A stretch of DNA of 7,404 nt from NCBI GenBank assembly GCA_030638405.1, contig DAOWER010000073.1, forward strand, positions 1-7,404, given 5' to 3'. Made by a program: the position numbers and the translations under genes. Positions 1 through 6,444 of this stretch are shown piece by piece (within the stretch, counting starts at the first letter, position 1; every line of letters starts with the position of its first letter). The stretch comes from Candidatus Eiseniibacteriota bacterium. GTDB lineage: Bacteria > Joyebacterota > Joyebacteria > Joyebacterales > Joyebacteraceae. Under the pieces are notes generated by a model. That model was not told the origin of the DNA and made no database searches. It worked only from the letters and a program-made list of their open reading frames with translations.

Positions 1-1
1 G

Positions 2-1798
2 CGTGTCTTCTTCATGCGCCGCGATCCCGAGAACGAGCAGTCCGTGCTCTACTTCACGGACGGGCTCGACGGCGAGCCGAGGCTCCTGCTCGACCCGGAC
101 ACACTCGGGGAAGGGACCCGCGTGGGGCTGGACTGGTGGTTCCCGTCGGTCGACGGGCGGACGTTGGCCTACGGTCTGTCCGAGGAGGGAAGCGAATCCA
201 GCGTGCTCCACGTGCTGGACGTCGACACGGGCGAGCTCCTCCCCGACCGGATCCCTAACACAAGAGCCGCGAGCCTCGCCTGGGAAAGAGCCGGCGGGGG
301 GTTCTACTACACTCGCTTCCCCAGTCCCGGCGAGGTTCCCGATGCCGAGCTCTTCTTCCACCGCAAGATCTACTATCACGAGCTCGGAACAGATCCCGCG
401 GCCGATCCGATGATCTTCGGCGAGGGCCTCGACATGTACGCGTGGCCCGGGGTGTCCCTGTCTACGAACGGGCGGTTCCTGCTCACCTACGTGTTCCGCG
501 GTTACACGCAGAACGACCTCTACGTGAAGAACCTTGACGCCGACGGCGAGTTCGTGCCGATCGCCGAAGGCCTGGACGCGCGATTCGGGGGCTTCGGCAT
601 CGGTGACGTCTTCTACCTTACGACGACGCTGGACGCGGCGAACTCGCGCATACTCCGGGTAGACCTGAACGACCCGGCCATGGAGAACTGGGTCGAACTG
701 GTGCCGGAGAGCAAGAACGCGATAGAGGGTCACATGCTGGCGGGAGACCACCTCGTCGTCCAGTACCTCGAGGACGCCACGTCGGTAGTGAAGGTGTTCA
801 CGACCGAGGGCGACTATCTTCACGACGTTCCGCTGCCGGACGTCAGTTCGGTATACGACTGGACGTGCGACTGGCGCAGCCCCGAGCTCCTGGTGGGTGT
901 GAGCTCCTACCTCATACCGCCTACGAGCTATCGGTACGACATCCCCACTCGGGACCTGTCGCTCTTCATGACCGTTGAGGCGCCCATCGACACGGAGCCC
1001 TACGTCGCCAAGCAGGTCTGGTTCACGTCCAAGGACGGCACGAGCGTCCCGATGTTCCTGATCCACCGCAGGGACATCGAACTCGACGGCGGCAACCCGA
1101 CCCTTCTCACGGGCTACGGGGGATTCAAAGCCTCGACGACCCCGAGTTTCGCGCGGAACCGATTTCTATGGATGGACCACGGCGGTGTCTACGCTGAGGC
1201 GAATCTCCGGGGCGGCGGTGAGTATGGTGACTCGTGGCACAGGGACGGCATGCTCGCGAACAAGCAGAACTCCTTTGATGATTTCATCGCCGCCGCCGAG
1301 TGGCTCATCGACAGCGGCCACACGAGCCCGGAGAAGCTGGCCGTGTGGGGAGGAAGCAACGGCGGCCTTCTGATAGGCGCCTTCGTAACGCAGCGACCCG
1401 ACTTGGCCCGCGCCGCCATATGCGACGTGCCGCTTCTGGACATGATGCGCTTCCATGAGTTCTACGCGGCGACCATGTGGACGACCGAGTACGGCCACCC
1501 GGAGGACCCGGAGCAGTTCGAGTGGCTCTACGCCTACTCACCGTACCACCACGTGAGCCCCGGGACCGAGTACCCCGCTCTCTACGTAACCACAGCGGAG
1601 TCAGACACGCGCGTGCACCCTTCGCACGCCATGAAGATGACGGCGAGGCTTCAGGCGGAGACGGGATCCGACCGGCCGATCCTGATGCGGTTCGAGCGCG
1701 CGGCGGGGCACGGTGCGGGGACGCCGATGAGCATGGTCCTGGACCAGTACACCGACTATTACTCGTTCCTGTTCGGGCAGCTGGGGATCCGGTTCTAG
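2..1798 (+). CDS. Prolyl oligopeptidase (S9A serine peptidase), 5'-truncated by the window edge
   Basis: Prolyl oligopeptidases cut short peptides after proline. The reading frame is open from base 2, and its first codons (RVFF) already fit the family, so the ATG at 14 is internal and the true start lies upstream; about 100 N-terminal residues are missing against the usual ~700. Numbering from that Met, a seven-bladed beta-propeller occupies about residues 1-315 and the alpha/beta-hydrolase domain follows from about 330. The domain has GYGGF at 367-371 (Tyr368 matches the oxyanion-hole Tyr473 of pig enzyme), then the nucleophile motif GGSNGG with Ser448, Trp489 (matches the proline-stacking Trp595), Asp531 in SDTRV, and His566 in AGHGAG. 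Spacings Tyr-Ser (80), Ser-Trp (41), Ser-Asp (83) and Asp-His (35) are close to those of the pig enzyme, so the enzyme should be active. Whether it is periplasmic or cytosolic cannot be judged because the N-terminus is absent. The family call is very secure. Confidence 0.97.
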   Translation, partial: RVFFMRRDPENEQSVLYFTDGLDGEPRLLLDPDTLGEGTRVGLDWWFPSVDGRTLAYGLSEEGSESSVLHVLDVDTGELLPDRIPNTRAASLAWERAGGGFYYTRFPSPGEVPDAELFFHRKIYYHELGTDPAADPMIFGEGLDMYAWPGVSLSTNGRFLLTYVFRGYTQNDLYVKNLDADGEFVPIAEGLDARFGGFGIGDVFYLTTTLDAANSRILRVDLNDPAMENWVELVPESKNAIEGHMLAGDHLVVQYLEDATSVVKVFTTEGDYLHDVPLPDVSSVYDWTCDWRSPELLVGVSSYLIPPTSYRYDIPTRDLSLFMTVEAPIDTEPYVAKQVWFTSKDGTSVPMFLIHRRDIELDGGNPTLLTGYGGFKASTTPSFARNRFLWMDHGGVYAEANLRGGGEYGDSWHRDGMLANKQNSFDDFIAAAEWLIDSGHTSPEKLAVWGGSNGGLLIGAFVTQRPDLARAAICDVPLLDMMRFHEFYAATMWTTEYGHPEDPEQFEWLYAYSPYHHVSPGTEYPALYVTTAESDTRVHPSHAMKMTARLQAETGSDRPILMRFERAAGHGAGTPMSMVLDQYTDYYSFLFGQLGIRF

Positions 1799-1844
1799 AG
1801 CGCCCGGCCGGCATTTGTCCGCGGCCTGCGGCGGCTACTTTGAA

Positions 1845-1849
1845 GGGAG
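1845..1849 (+). promoter_or_regulatory. Shine-Dalgarno site that sets the GTG start of the SRPBCC gene
   Basis: GGGAG lies 8 nt before GTG at 1858. The frame is open much further upstream, to 1477, but that part runs through the end of the peptidase gene and gives an arginine- and proline-rich shadow translation. The site therefore decides in favour of 1858. Confidence 0.75.
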
Positions 1850-1857
1850 AGCGTAGA

Positions 1858-2313
1858 GTGCCTGGAACCAACGCACACAGGATCATCGCCGGGGAAGTCA
1901 TCGTCGACGCCCCGGTCAGCGATGTGTGGAAGGCATGGACGACGGAGCAGGGGATCAAATCGTTCTTCGCGCATGACTGCAACATCGACCTCCGCGTCGG
2001 CGGCCCCTACGAAATGACCTTCCTGCCCGACGGCGAGCCCGGACAGCGCGGCGGCGAGGGCGTGAGATTCCTGGCGATCCAGCCTGAGAAGATGCTGTCC
2101 TTCACATGGAACGCTCCCCCGCATCTCGCGGAGGTTCGGAAGCAATGGACTCACGTCGTTGTCAGATTCCGCGAGATCGAGGACGGACGTGCGAAGCTGA
2201 CGCTCAGACACGATGGATGGGGCGAAGGCGGTGAGTGGGACGAAGCGTTCGCCTACTTCGAACGCGCGTGGCTCGAGATAGTGCTGCCGAACCTCGCCAA
2301 GCTCTGGGAGTGA
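1858..2313 (+). CDS. SRPBCC-superfamily protein, AHSA1-like (activator of Hsp90 ATPase homologue family)
   Basis: This is a 151-residue protein starting at GTG, the normal size for a single SRPBCC (START/Bet v1-type) domain. Family landmarks are visible in order. An opening strand with VDAPVSDVWKAWTT (16-29) leads into the first helix; GIKSFF (32-37) follows, then a strand with LRVGGPYEM (45-53). LAIQPEKMLSFTW (72-84) comes next, then the strand VVVRF (100-104). RAKLTLRHDGW (111-121) precedes a long C-terminal helix (about 128-150) that closes the hydrophobic cavity. Bacterial members of this group bind small hydrophobic ligands or have unknown roles; the Hsp90 name comes from a eukaryotic relative and does not imply that function here. 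There is no signal peptide or membrane segment. The gene begins 59 nt after the peptidase stop, with no convincing promoter between, so co-transcription is likely. Family call is secure, specific role unknown. Confidence 0.9.
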   Translation: MPGTNAHRIIAGEVIVDAPVSDVWKAWTTEQGIKSFFAHDCNIDLRVGGPYEMTFLPDGEPGQRGGEGVRFLAIQPEKMLSFTWNAPPHLAEVRKQWTHVVVRFREIEDGRAKLTLRHDGWGEGGEWDEAFAYFERAWLEIVLPNLAKLWE

Positions 2314-2322
2314 CCGGGCATA

Positions 2323-2388
2323 ATGACCGTCAAAGAGGTGATCTCATTCACGGACGGGAGTCCGGAGGAGCGCGAGGAGGACGAATGA
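2323..2388 (+). CDS. Possible 21-codon ORF overlapping the GNAT start (speculative)
   Basis: An ATG at 2323 opens a 21-residue acidic reading frame (starts MTVKEVISF, ends EEREEDE). Its TGA shares bases with the ATG of the next gene, as ATGA at 2385-2388. That layout is typical of translational coupling. Against it, the only upstream Shine-Dalgarno-like bases (GGAG at 2307-2310) are 12 nt away, further than usual, and the acidic C-terminus may simply reflect the purine-rich GNAT ribosome site read in another frame. It lies in the same frame as the SRPBCC gene, three codons past its stop. It may be a leader or coupling peptide, or chance. Confidence 0.25.
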   Translation: MTVKEVISFTDGSPEEREEDE

Positions 2389-2807
2389 TCCGGTATCAGA
2401 ACTCGGCGGAGGGGATTCGGCCGGACCAGCTCGAGGGCTTCTTCGAGGGGTGGCCGTCACCACCCTCTCCCGATACTCACATTGCGATCCTGCGGGGAAG
2501 CTACCGGGTGGTGCTCGCAGTCGACGATGAGATCGACAGCGTCGTCGGTTTCATCTCGGCCGTGTCGGACGGGGTGCTCGCCGCCTACATCCCGCTCCTT
2601 GAGGTCCTCCCCTCGTATCGTCGCCGCGGAATCGGACGCGAGCTCGTCACGCGCATGCAGGAGGAGCTTGGTGATCTCTACATGGTCGATCTGGTTTGTG
2701 ACGAGGCCATGGAATCTTTCTACGCATCCCTGGGTATGAAGCCCGCCCACGCCATGACGGTGCGGCGATACGACCGGCAGTCCGGGATCACACCGGAGAG
2801 CGAATAG
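2385..2807 (+). CDS. GNAT-family N-acetyltransferase
   Basis: This is a complete 140-residue single-domain GNAT protein, expected to transfer an acetyl group from acetyl-CoA to an unknown amine. The acetyl-CoA signature is clear: strand YIPLLEVLP (68-76), then the pyrophosphate-binding loop with R79, G82 and G84 (pattern R-x-x-G-x-G), then the helix ELVTRM. The C-terminal half has the usual strand (DLYMVDLVCD, 97-106) and the MESFYASLGMKP helix-turn (109-120), the standard last GNAT motif. The N-terminal LEGFF-GWP segment (16-24) recalls a common bacterial subgroup without an assigned substrate. The start at 2385 is chosen because GGAGG (2376-2380) lies 4 nt upstream; the longer frame back to 2235 overlaps the SRPBCC gene and has no family similarity. 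The gene sits 71 nt after the SRPBCC stop and is probably in the same transcript. Antibiotic or ribosomal-protein acetylation cannot be inferred from this sequence. Confidence 0.92.
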   Translation: MIRYQNSAEGIRPDQLEGFFEGWPSPPSPDTHIAILRGSYRVVLAVDDEIDSVVGFISAVSDGVLAAYIPLLEVLPSYRRRGIGRELVTRMQEELGDLYMVDLVCDEAMESFYASLGMKPAHAMTVRRYDRQSGITPESE

Positions 2808-2813
2808 GCCACG

Positions 2814-2837
2814 GGTGCCGCAGACCCCTGCGTGCCC
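2814..2837 (+). terminator. Weak hairpin just after the GNAT gene
   Basis: Six bases after the GNAT stop, CGCAG (2819-2823) pairs with CTGCG (2828-2832) around the loop ACCC. Pairing extends through GC/GC and GG/CC with single-base bulges at 2816 and 2833, giving nine pairs in all. No T-run follows. It could help stop transcription or protect the 3' end, but it may also be chance in G+C-rich DNA. Confidence 0.3.
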
Positions 2838-2898
2838 GAGGCGGCGCCTACCGCAGCATGCCCGAACGCGCTGTGGACCGCGGGATGATTACGAGCGC

Positions 2899-2927
2899 TT
2901 GCGAACGACTCTTCACCGCGCTATCAT
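2899..2927 (+). promoter_or_regulatory. Sigma70-type promoter for the VOC gene
   Basis: A -35 box TTGCGA (2899-2904, four of six consensus bases) and a -10 box TATCAT (2922-2927, five of six) are separated by exactly 17 nt. This is a strong match in a G+C-rich intergenic stretch. Transcription would start near 2934 and give a leader of about 55 nt with a small hairpin. This suggests that the VOC gene has its own unit, apart from the upstream genes. Predicted by eye only. Confidence 0.6.
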
Positions 2928-2948
2928 TTGTTGTCGGCAAGACGGAAG

Positions 2949-2964
2949 GGGCGCAGAAGCGCCC
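2949..2964 (+). promoter_or_regulatory. Small leader hairpin upstream of the VOC gene
   Basis: GGGCGC (2949-2954) and GCGCCC (2959-2964) form a perfect six-pair stem with the loop AGAA, about 15 nt downstream of the predicted transcription start and 14 nt upstream of the ribosome-binding site. It could stabilise the 5' end of the mRNA. No alternative pairing with the ribosome site is obvious, so a riboswitch role is not supported. Confidence 0.35.
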
Positions 2965-2978
2965 GGGTTCATCAGTAA

Positions 2979-2986
2979 GGAGGAGG
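2979..2986 (+). promoter_or_regulatory. Strong double Shine-Dalgarno site of the VOC gene
   Basis: GGAGGAGG contains two overlapping GGAGG cores; the first ends 6 nt before the ATG at 2990. It decides the start against the in-frame ATG at 2858, which lies upstream of the predicted promoter and would add a basic stretch that does not resemble the family. Confidence 0.8.
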
Positions 2987-2989
2987 AAG

Positions 2990-3343
2990 ATGGGGAATCC
3001 GCTCTGTCATTTCGAGCTGATGGTCAGTGACGTGAAGAAGTCGCAGGAGTTCTACGGCAAGATCTTCGACTGGGAGTTCAAGACCGACGAGGCCATGCCG
3101 GAGTATACGATGATCTCGACAGGTACGGAGCCCGGCGGCGGCCTCATGAAGAAGCCGGCCGAGGCCCCGCAGTTCGCACTGGCCCAGTACTTCCAGGTGG
3201 ACAGCATCGAGGAGACGCTCGCTAAGGTCGAGGCGGCGGGCGGCAAGCCCGGCATGCCGAAGATGGAGATCCCGGAGATTGGCTGGTGGGCGATGTTCTT
3301 CGACCCCGACGGAATCCCGGTCATGATCTTCCAGGCGAAGTAG
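2990..3343 (+). CDS. VOC-superfamily protein (glyoxalase/bleomycin-resistance fold)
   Basis: This is a 117-residue protein of two beta-alpha-beta-beta-beta modules, the usual length for a single VOC domain. The first module has the opening strand CHFELMVSDV (6-15), the helix SQEFYGKIFDWEF (18-30) and the strand EYTMISTG (38-45). The second has FALAQYFQVDS (62-72), the helix IEETLAKVEAAGG (73-85) and the closing WWAMFFDPDGIPVMIFQ (99-115). His7 and Glu9 sit in the first strand, where many VOC enzymes bind metal, but the closing strand has Gln115 near where glyoxalase I carries a glutamate, and no full His/Glu metal set is evident. Glyoxalase I or dioxygenase activity is therefore not supported; a ligand-binding or uncharacterised role like that of the Cfp30B-type group is more likely. 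The promoter and hairpins on either side suggest a monocistronic unit. Family call secure, function unknown. Confidence 0.92.
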   Translation: MGNPLCHFELMVSDVKKSQEFYGKIFDWEFKTDEAMPEYTMISTGTEPGGGLMKKPAEAPQFALAQYFQVDSIEETLAKVEAAGGKPGMPKMEIPEIGWWAMFFDPDGIPVMIFQAK

Positions 3344-3367
3344 CCCTCAAGGAATCCGGTGAACGCA

Positions 3368-3400
3368 ACGCCCCGGGGCGACGATGTCGTCCCGGGGTGT
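3368..3400 (+). terminator. Strong hairpin after the VOC gene, probable transcription terminator
   Basis: Bases 3368-3382 pair with 3386-3400 over 15 positions with no bulge (two G-T wobble pairs, at 3378/3390 and 3370/3398), closing a three-base GAT loop. The stem is almost all G-C, with CCCCGGGG at its centre, and starts 24 nt after the VOC stop codon. The bases that follow (GTGTTCGTCC) contain only scattered Ts, so it is not a textbook intrinsic terminator. It may work with Rho at the C-rich tract beyond it, or act as a 3'-end stabiliser. Confidence 0.55.
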
Positions 3401-3531
3401 GTTCGTCCCGCACGGGCGGCTCCTCCCACCGGGACCACACCACCCACGCGGCCCGTCGCCGACAGATCCCGGAAGCCCCCAAGCCCCCCGTGGCGCCCCA
3501 GTTGCTGCTGGAACCCGAGCGTGCCGCGCGG

Positions 3532-3537
3532 TATCAT
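3532..3537 (+). promoter_or_regulatory. Candidate -10 element for the nadE operon
   Basis: TATCAT matches five of six -10 bases, is the same hexamer as in the VOC promoter, and has a similar flank (CCGCGC before, T or TT and TGT after). The -35 side is poor: at 17-nt spacing the bases are TGGAAC (three of six), and the better TTGCTG (3502-3507) is 24 nt away. If used, it gives a leader of about 115 nt. Weak on its own, but it is the best candidate in the gap. Confidence 0.35.
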
Positions 3538-3646
3538 TGTCAGCGATCATATCTACGCCGCAACTGAGCCGCAGGAGAAGCCGCAGCGCGAGGGAGCGCG
3601 AGCGGTTCTGTCTGTCCTGAAGCAGCCGCGCAGAGCATGCCGCGCC

Positions 3647-3651
3647 GGAGG
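3647..3651 (+). promoter_or_regulatory. Shine-Dalgarno site that sets the nadE start
   Basis: GGAGG lies 6 nt before ATG 3658. An in-frame ATG at 3637 would add seven residues (MPRRRPK) and would place this site inside the coding sequence. The family also typically begins with a short strand like MRIAIAQLNP, so 3658 is preferred. Confidence 0.85.
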
Positions 3652-3657
3652 CCAAAG

Positions 3658-5301
3658 ATGAGAATCGCCATCGCCCAGCTCAACCCGACCGTGGGCGATT
3701 TCGACGGTAACCTGGCACGTGCAAGGGACGCCGTCGAGCTGGTTCGAAACCAGAAGCCGGAGCTCGTCGTCTTCTCTGAGATGTTCCTGACCGGCTACCC
3801 CCCACAAGACCTTCTCGAGAAGAAGTGGTTCGTCGAGAGGGCGCTGGCCGCTCTCGAGGAGCTTCGCGAGTTCTCGAGAAGCGTCCCCGATGTCGGCATT
3901 CTTGTGGGCACGATCTCGCCCAGTGAGCTTACCGCCGGCAAGGGGCTCCACAACTCGGCGGTCCTCCTCAAGGCAGGGGAAACGCTCACCACAGCACACA
4001 AGGCACTGCTTCCGACCTACGACGTCTTCGACGAGGCCCGCTACTTCGACCGGGCGAAAGACACGAGCGTGGTCCGGTTCGGAAGCGAGACTCTGGGCAT
4101 CTCCATCTGCGAGGACGCCTGGAATGATCCCGCGCCCGGGCGCGGGCCGGCCTACGACTTCGATCCCATAGAGAAGCAGGTCGCGGCGGGCGCGACGGTG
4201 TTGGTCAACCTGTCCGCCTCCCCGTTCGGTATCGGAAAGGATGAGATTCGCTACGAACTCTTCTCCCGCCACGCGCGGAAGCACGGCGTCCCGGTCGTCA
4301 TCGTCAACCAGGTGGGCGGCAATGACGAGCTCATCTTCGACGGCAACAGCCTGTGCGTGTCACCGGAAGGACAACTTCTGGCGCGCATGCCCGGGTTCGA
4401 GGAAGCCGTCAGAGTGGTCGACACCGCTCAGCAAGAGGGAACGCCGTTCGTGCCCGGCGACGCGGTTGCCACCGTCTACGAGGCGCTGGTTCTGGGACTC
4501 AGAGACTACGTGGGTAAATGCCGCTTCGAGAGCGTGGCCGTGGGGTTGTCGGGTGGAATCGACTCCGCTCTGGTCTGCGCGGTGGCCGCGGACGCGCTCG
4601 GACCAGGGAACGTCGTTGGCGTGACGATGCCGTCCGCCTATTCCTCCCCCGGGAGCGTCAACGACTCCGTGGCGCTTGCCGCAAACCTGGGTGTCCGCAT
4701 CGAGACCGTGCCGATAGCGGGAATCCACGATTCTTACGTGAACACGTTGGGCCGGCTGTTCCCGTGCAACGAAGTGGACGTGACCATCGAGAACATCCAA
4801 GCGCGCGTTCGGGGCAACATCCTGATGGCGCTCTCGAATCGCGAGGGGCACCTGGTCCTGTCGACGGGGAACAAGAGCGAGCTTGCCGTCGGCTACTGCA
4901 CGCTCTACGGGGACATGACCGGAGGTCTCGCCGTCATCTCAGACGTCCCGAAAACAATGGTCTACCGGCTGGCACGACACATCAACCGTGACCGCGAGCT
5001 CATACCGAGCGCCACCATCGAGAAGCCGCCATCGGCGGAACTCCGGCCCGAACAGAAGGACCAGGACACGCTTCCTCCCTACGAGACTCTGGACCGGATA
5101 CTGGAGATGTACGTGGATGAAGGCATGTCGCTCACGGACATCGTGGCGGAGGGGCTGGACGCAGAGACTGTCCGGTGGGTCATCGGCGCGGTCAACGGAA
5201 ACGAATACAAACGCCGACAGGCCCCGCCGGGTCTGAAGGTAACGAGCAAGGCGTTCGGCACGGGCAGGCGCATGCCCGTGGCCGCGCGATACGAACCGTA
5301 G
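3658..5301 (+). CDS. nadE: Glutamine-hydrolysing NAD+ synthetase (EC 6.3.5.1)
   Basis: NadE catalyses the last step of NAD+ synthesis, amidation of nicotinate adenine dinucleotide (deamido-NAD+) with ATP, using ammonia from glutamine. The 547 residues match the two-domain bacterial form. The N-terminal nitrilase-type glutaminase (about 1-260) shows the full Glu-Lys-Cys triad: Glu41 in FSEMFLTGYPP, Lys115 in AHKALLPTYDVFDE and Cys151 in ISICEDAW. The C-terminal synthetase (about 275-547) has the ATP-pyrophosphatase loop SGGIDS (298-303), followed by STGNKSE, GDMTGGLAVISDVPKT, the ELRPEQKDQDTLPPYE segment and the typical end GRRMPVAARY. All these are intact, so the enzyme should act without a separate glutaminase or free ammonia. 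It is cytosolic. An M29 peptidase gene follows after 26 nt, which suggests one transcript. Identification is very secure. Confidence 0.98.
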   Translation: MRIAIAQLNPTVGDFDGNLARARDAVELVRNQKPELVVFSEMFLTGYPPQDLLEKKWFVERALAALEELREFSRSVPDVGILVGTISPSELTAGKGLHNSAVLLKAGETLTTAHKALLPTYDVFDEARYFDRAKDTSVVRFGSETLGISICEDAWNDPAPGRGPAYDFDPIEKQVAAGATVLVNLSASPFGIGKDEIRYELFSRHARKHGVPVVIVNQVGGNDELIFDGNSLCVSPEGQLLARMPGFEEAVRVVDTAQQEGTPFVPGDAVATVYEALVLGLRDYVGKCRFESVAVGLSGGIDSALVCAVAADALGPGNVVGVTMPSAYSSPGSVNDSVALAANLGVRIETVPIAGIHDSYVNTLGRLFPCNEVDVTIENIQARVRGNILMALSNREGHLVLSTGNKSELAVGYCTLYGDMTGGLAVISDVPKTMVYRLARHINRDRELIPSATIEKPPSAELRPEQKDQDTLPPYETLDRILEMYVDEGMSLTDIVAEGLDAETVRWVIGAVNGNEYKRRQAPPGLKVTSKAFGTGRRMPVAARYEP

Positions 5302-5327
5302 CTGCTGAACTTGAGAGGTGGAGCGAA

Positions 5328-6434
5328 GTGACAGACCCGAGATACGAAAAGCTGGCGAAGGTGCTGGTCGATTACTGCCTGGACGTGCAGAAGAAGGACC
5401 TGGTTCTGATACGTGCCGGACTCCCGGCGGCGCCGCTGGTGAGGGAAGTGTACCGCGAGGTCCTACTGGCGGGTGGCCATCCGATGACGCGTGTGGCTCT
5501 TCCCGGGGCCACGGAGATCTTCTTCGGGCGCGCGAAGAAGCACCAGCTGGAGTTCGTGAGTCCGGTCGCGGAACACGAGATCGACAAAATAGACAAGCTC
5601 CTGGCGATCCGCGGAACCGAAAACACGAAGTCGCTCACCAACGTCGACCCCGCGAAGCAGACGGCCGTCGCCAGGGCGCAATCGGACCTCAGACAGCGCT
5701 ACCAGGACCGCGTGGCCGCCGGTGAGATTTCCTGGTGCGTCACGCAGTTCCCGTGCAACGCCTCGGCGCAGGACGCGGAGATGTCTCTCGAAGAGTACGA
5801 GGACTTCGTCCTGCGCGCCTGCCTCGTGCACAAGAAGGACCCAGTGGCAGCCTGGAAGGGCATCAAGCGCAAGCAGGCGAAGCTCTGCCGGTATCTGAAC
5901 GACGTCGGAAAGATCAGGATCGTCAAGGAAGGAACGGACATTTCGATGCGCGTCGCCGGGCGGACGTGGATAAACAGTGACGGCCGGAACAACATGCCCT
6001 CCGGCGAGATATTCACGGGACCCATCGAGGACTCGGTCGAGGGCACGGTGGCCTTCACCTTCCCCGCCTGCTACGGGGGGCGCGAGGTTCACGACGTTCG
6101 CCTCACGTTCAAGAAGGGAAAGGTCGTGAAGGCCAGGGCGTCCAAGGGTGAGGATTTCCTGAAGTCGATGCTCGATACCGATGAAGGCGCGAGGTGTGTC
6201 GGCGAGATCGCGGTCGGCACGAACTACGCCGTGGAGAAGTTCACGAAGAACACGCTCTTTGATGAGAAGATCGGCGGCACCATTCACATGGCAGTCGGAT
6301 CTTCCTATCCGAAGTCGGGGGGAAAGAACAAGTCCGCCATTCACTGGGACATGGTCGCCGACATGCGCGACGGCGGAAAGATCTACGCCGACGGCAAGGT
6401 AATCTACAAGGACGGGCAGTTCACACTGGGCTAA
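5328..6434 (+). CDS. M29-family metallo-aminopeptidase, copy 1
   Basis: This 368-residue protein resembles the AmpS/AmpT/PepS aminopeptidases, which remove N-terminal residues using two metal ions (Co or Zn) and usually work as cytosolic dimers. The expected ligands are present: Glu227 in MPSGEIFTGP, Glu293 in VGEIAVGTN, His320 in GGTIHMAVG, and His339 and Asp341 in AIHWDM; Tyr327, seven residues after His320, matches the catalytic tyrosine. The N-terminal half (1-200) carries the conserved block TQFPCNASAQDAEMSLEEYE (139-158). It is shorter than the ~410-residue well-studied members, partly because the loop between His320 and His339 is compact. Start is GTG with GGTGGAG (5317-5323) 4 nt upstream and GAGAGG slightly further; the frame open back to 5175 is inside nadE. 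It lies 26 nt after nadE and 10 nt before a paralogue, so an operon is likely. No signal peptide is visible. Confidence 0.94.
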   Translation: MTDPRYEKLAKVLVDYCLDVQKKDLVLIRAGLPAAPLVREVYREVLLAGGHPMTRVALPGATEIFFGRAKKHQLEFVSPVAEHEIDKIDKLLAIRGTENTKSLTNVDPAKQTAVARAQSDLRQRYQDRVAAGEISWCVTQFPCNASAQDAEMSLEEYEDFVLRACLVHKKDPVAAWKGIKRKQAKLCRYLNDVGKIRIVKEGTDISMRVAGRTWINSDGRNNMPSGEIFTGPIEDSVEGTVAFTFPACYGGREVHDVRLTFKKGKVVKARASKGEDFLKSMLDTDEGARCVGEIAVGTNYAVEKFTKNTLFDEKIGGTIHMAVGSSYPKSGGKNKSAIHWDMVADMRDGGKIYADGKVIYKDGQFTLG

Positions 6435-6444
6435 AGGAGATTCA

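Larger units (their letters stand above)
3344..3657. other. 314-bp intergenic region with terminator, C-rich tract and probable nadE leader
   Basis: No convincing gene was found on either strand; open frames here give proline- and arginine-rich translations typical of G+C-rich non-coding DNA. The region holds a strong hairpin (3368-3400), a C-rich, G-poor stretch (3421-3500, by hand count about 43 C against 18 G), a TATCAT element (3532-3537), and the nadE leader with its ribosome-binding site. Within the leader, GCCGCAG and AGCGCGAG each occur twice at short distance between about 3567 and 3602; this looks like simple purine-rich composition. Confidence 0.7.

Noticed and set aside
1815..1841. 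Possible promoter TTGTCC and TACTTT upstream of SRPBCC
   Set aside because: The spacer is only 15 nt and the -10 matches three of six bases; read-through from the peptidase gene is simpler.
1477..1857. N-terminal extension of the SRPBCC protein back to an ATG at 1477
   Set aside because: It overlaps the prolyl oligopeptidase C-terminus out of frame, including the catalytic Asp and His codons, and a proper ribosome site points to GTG 1858.
1305..1985. Minus-strand open frame of 226 codons across the peptidase end and SRPBCC start
   Set aside because: Arginine-, serine- and proline-rich shadow translation covering the catalytic part of the peptidase and the SRPBCC start.
2858..2989. Longer VOC protein starting at 2858
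   Set aside because: The extension precedes the predicted promoter, contains the ribosome site itself and does not look like the family.
3537..3542. TTGTCA as a -35 box for nadE
   Set aside because: Five of six bases match, but nothing like a -10 box lies 16-18 nt downstream (GCAACT at 17); the nearby TATCTA is only 7 nt away.
3359..3661. Open frames within the 3344-3657 gap as a small protein gene
   Set aside because: Proline- and arginine-rich translations, no ribosome site, and they run through the terminator hairpin.
3553..4284. Minus-strand open frame of 243 codons overlapping the start of nadE
   Set aside because: It is antisense to the conserved nadE glutaminase domain, its translation resembles no family, and no plausible start signal is seen.
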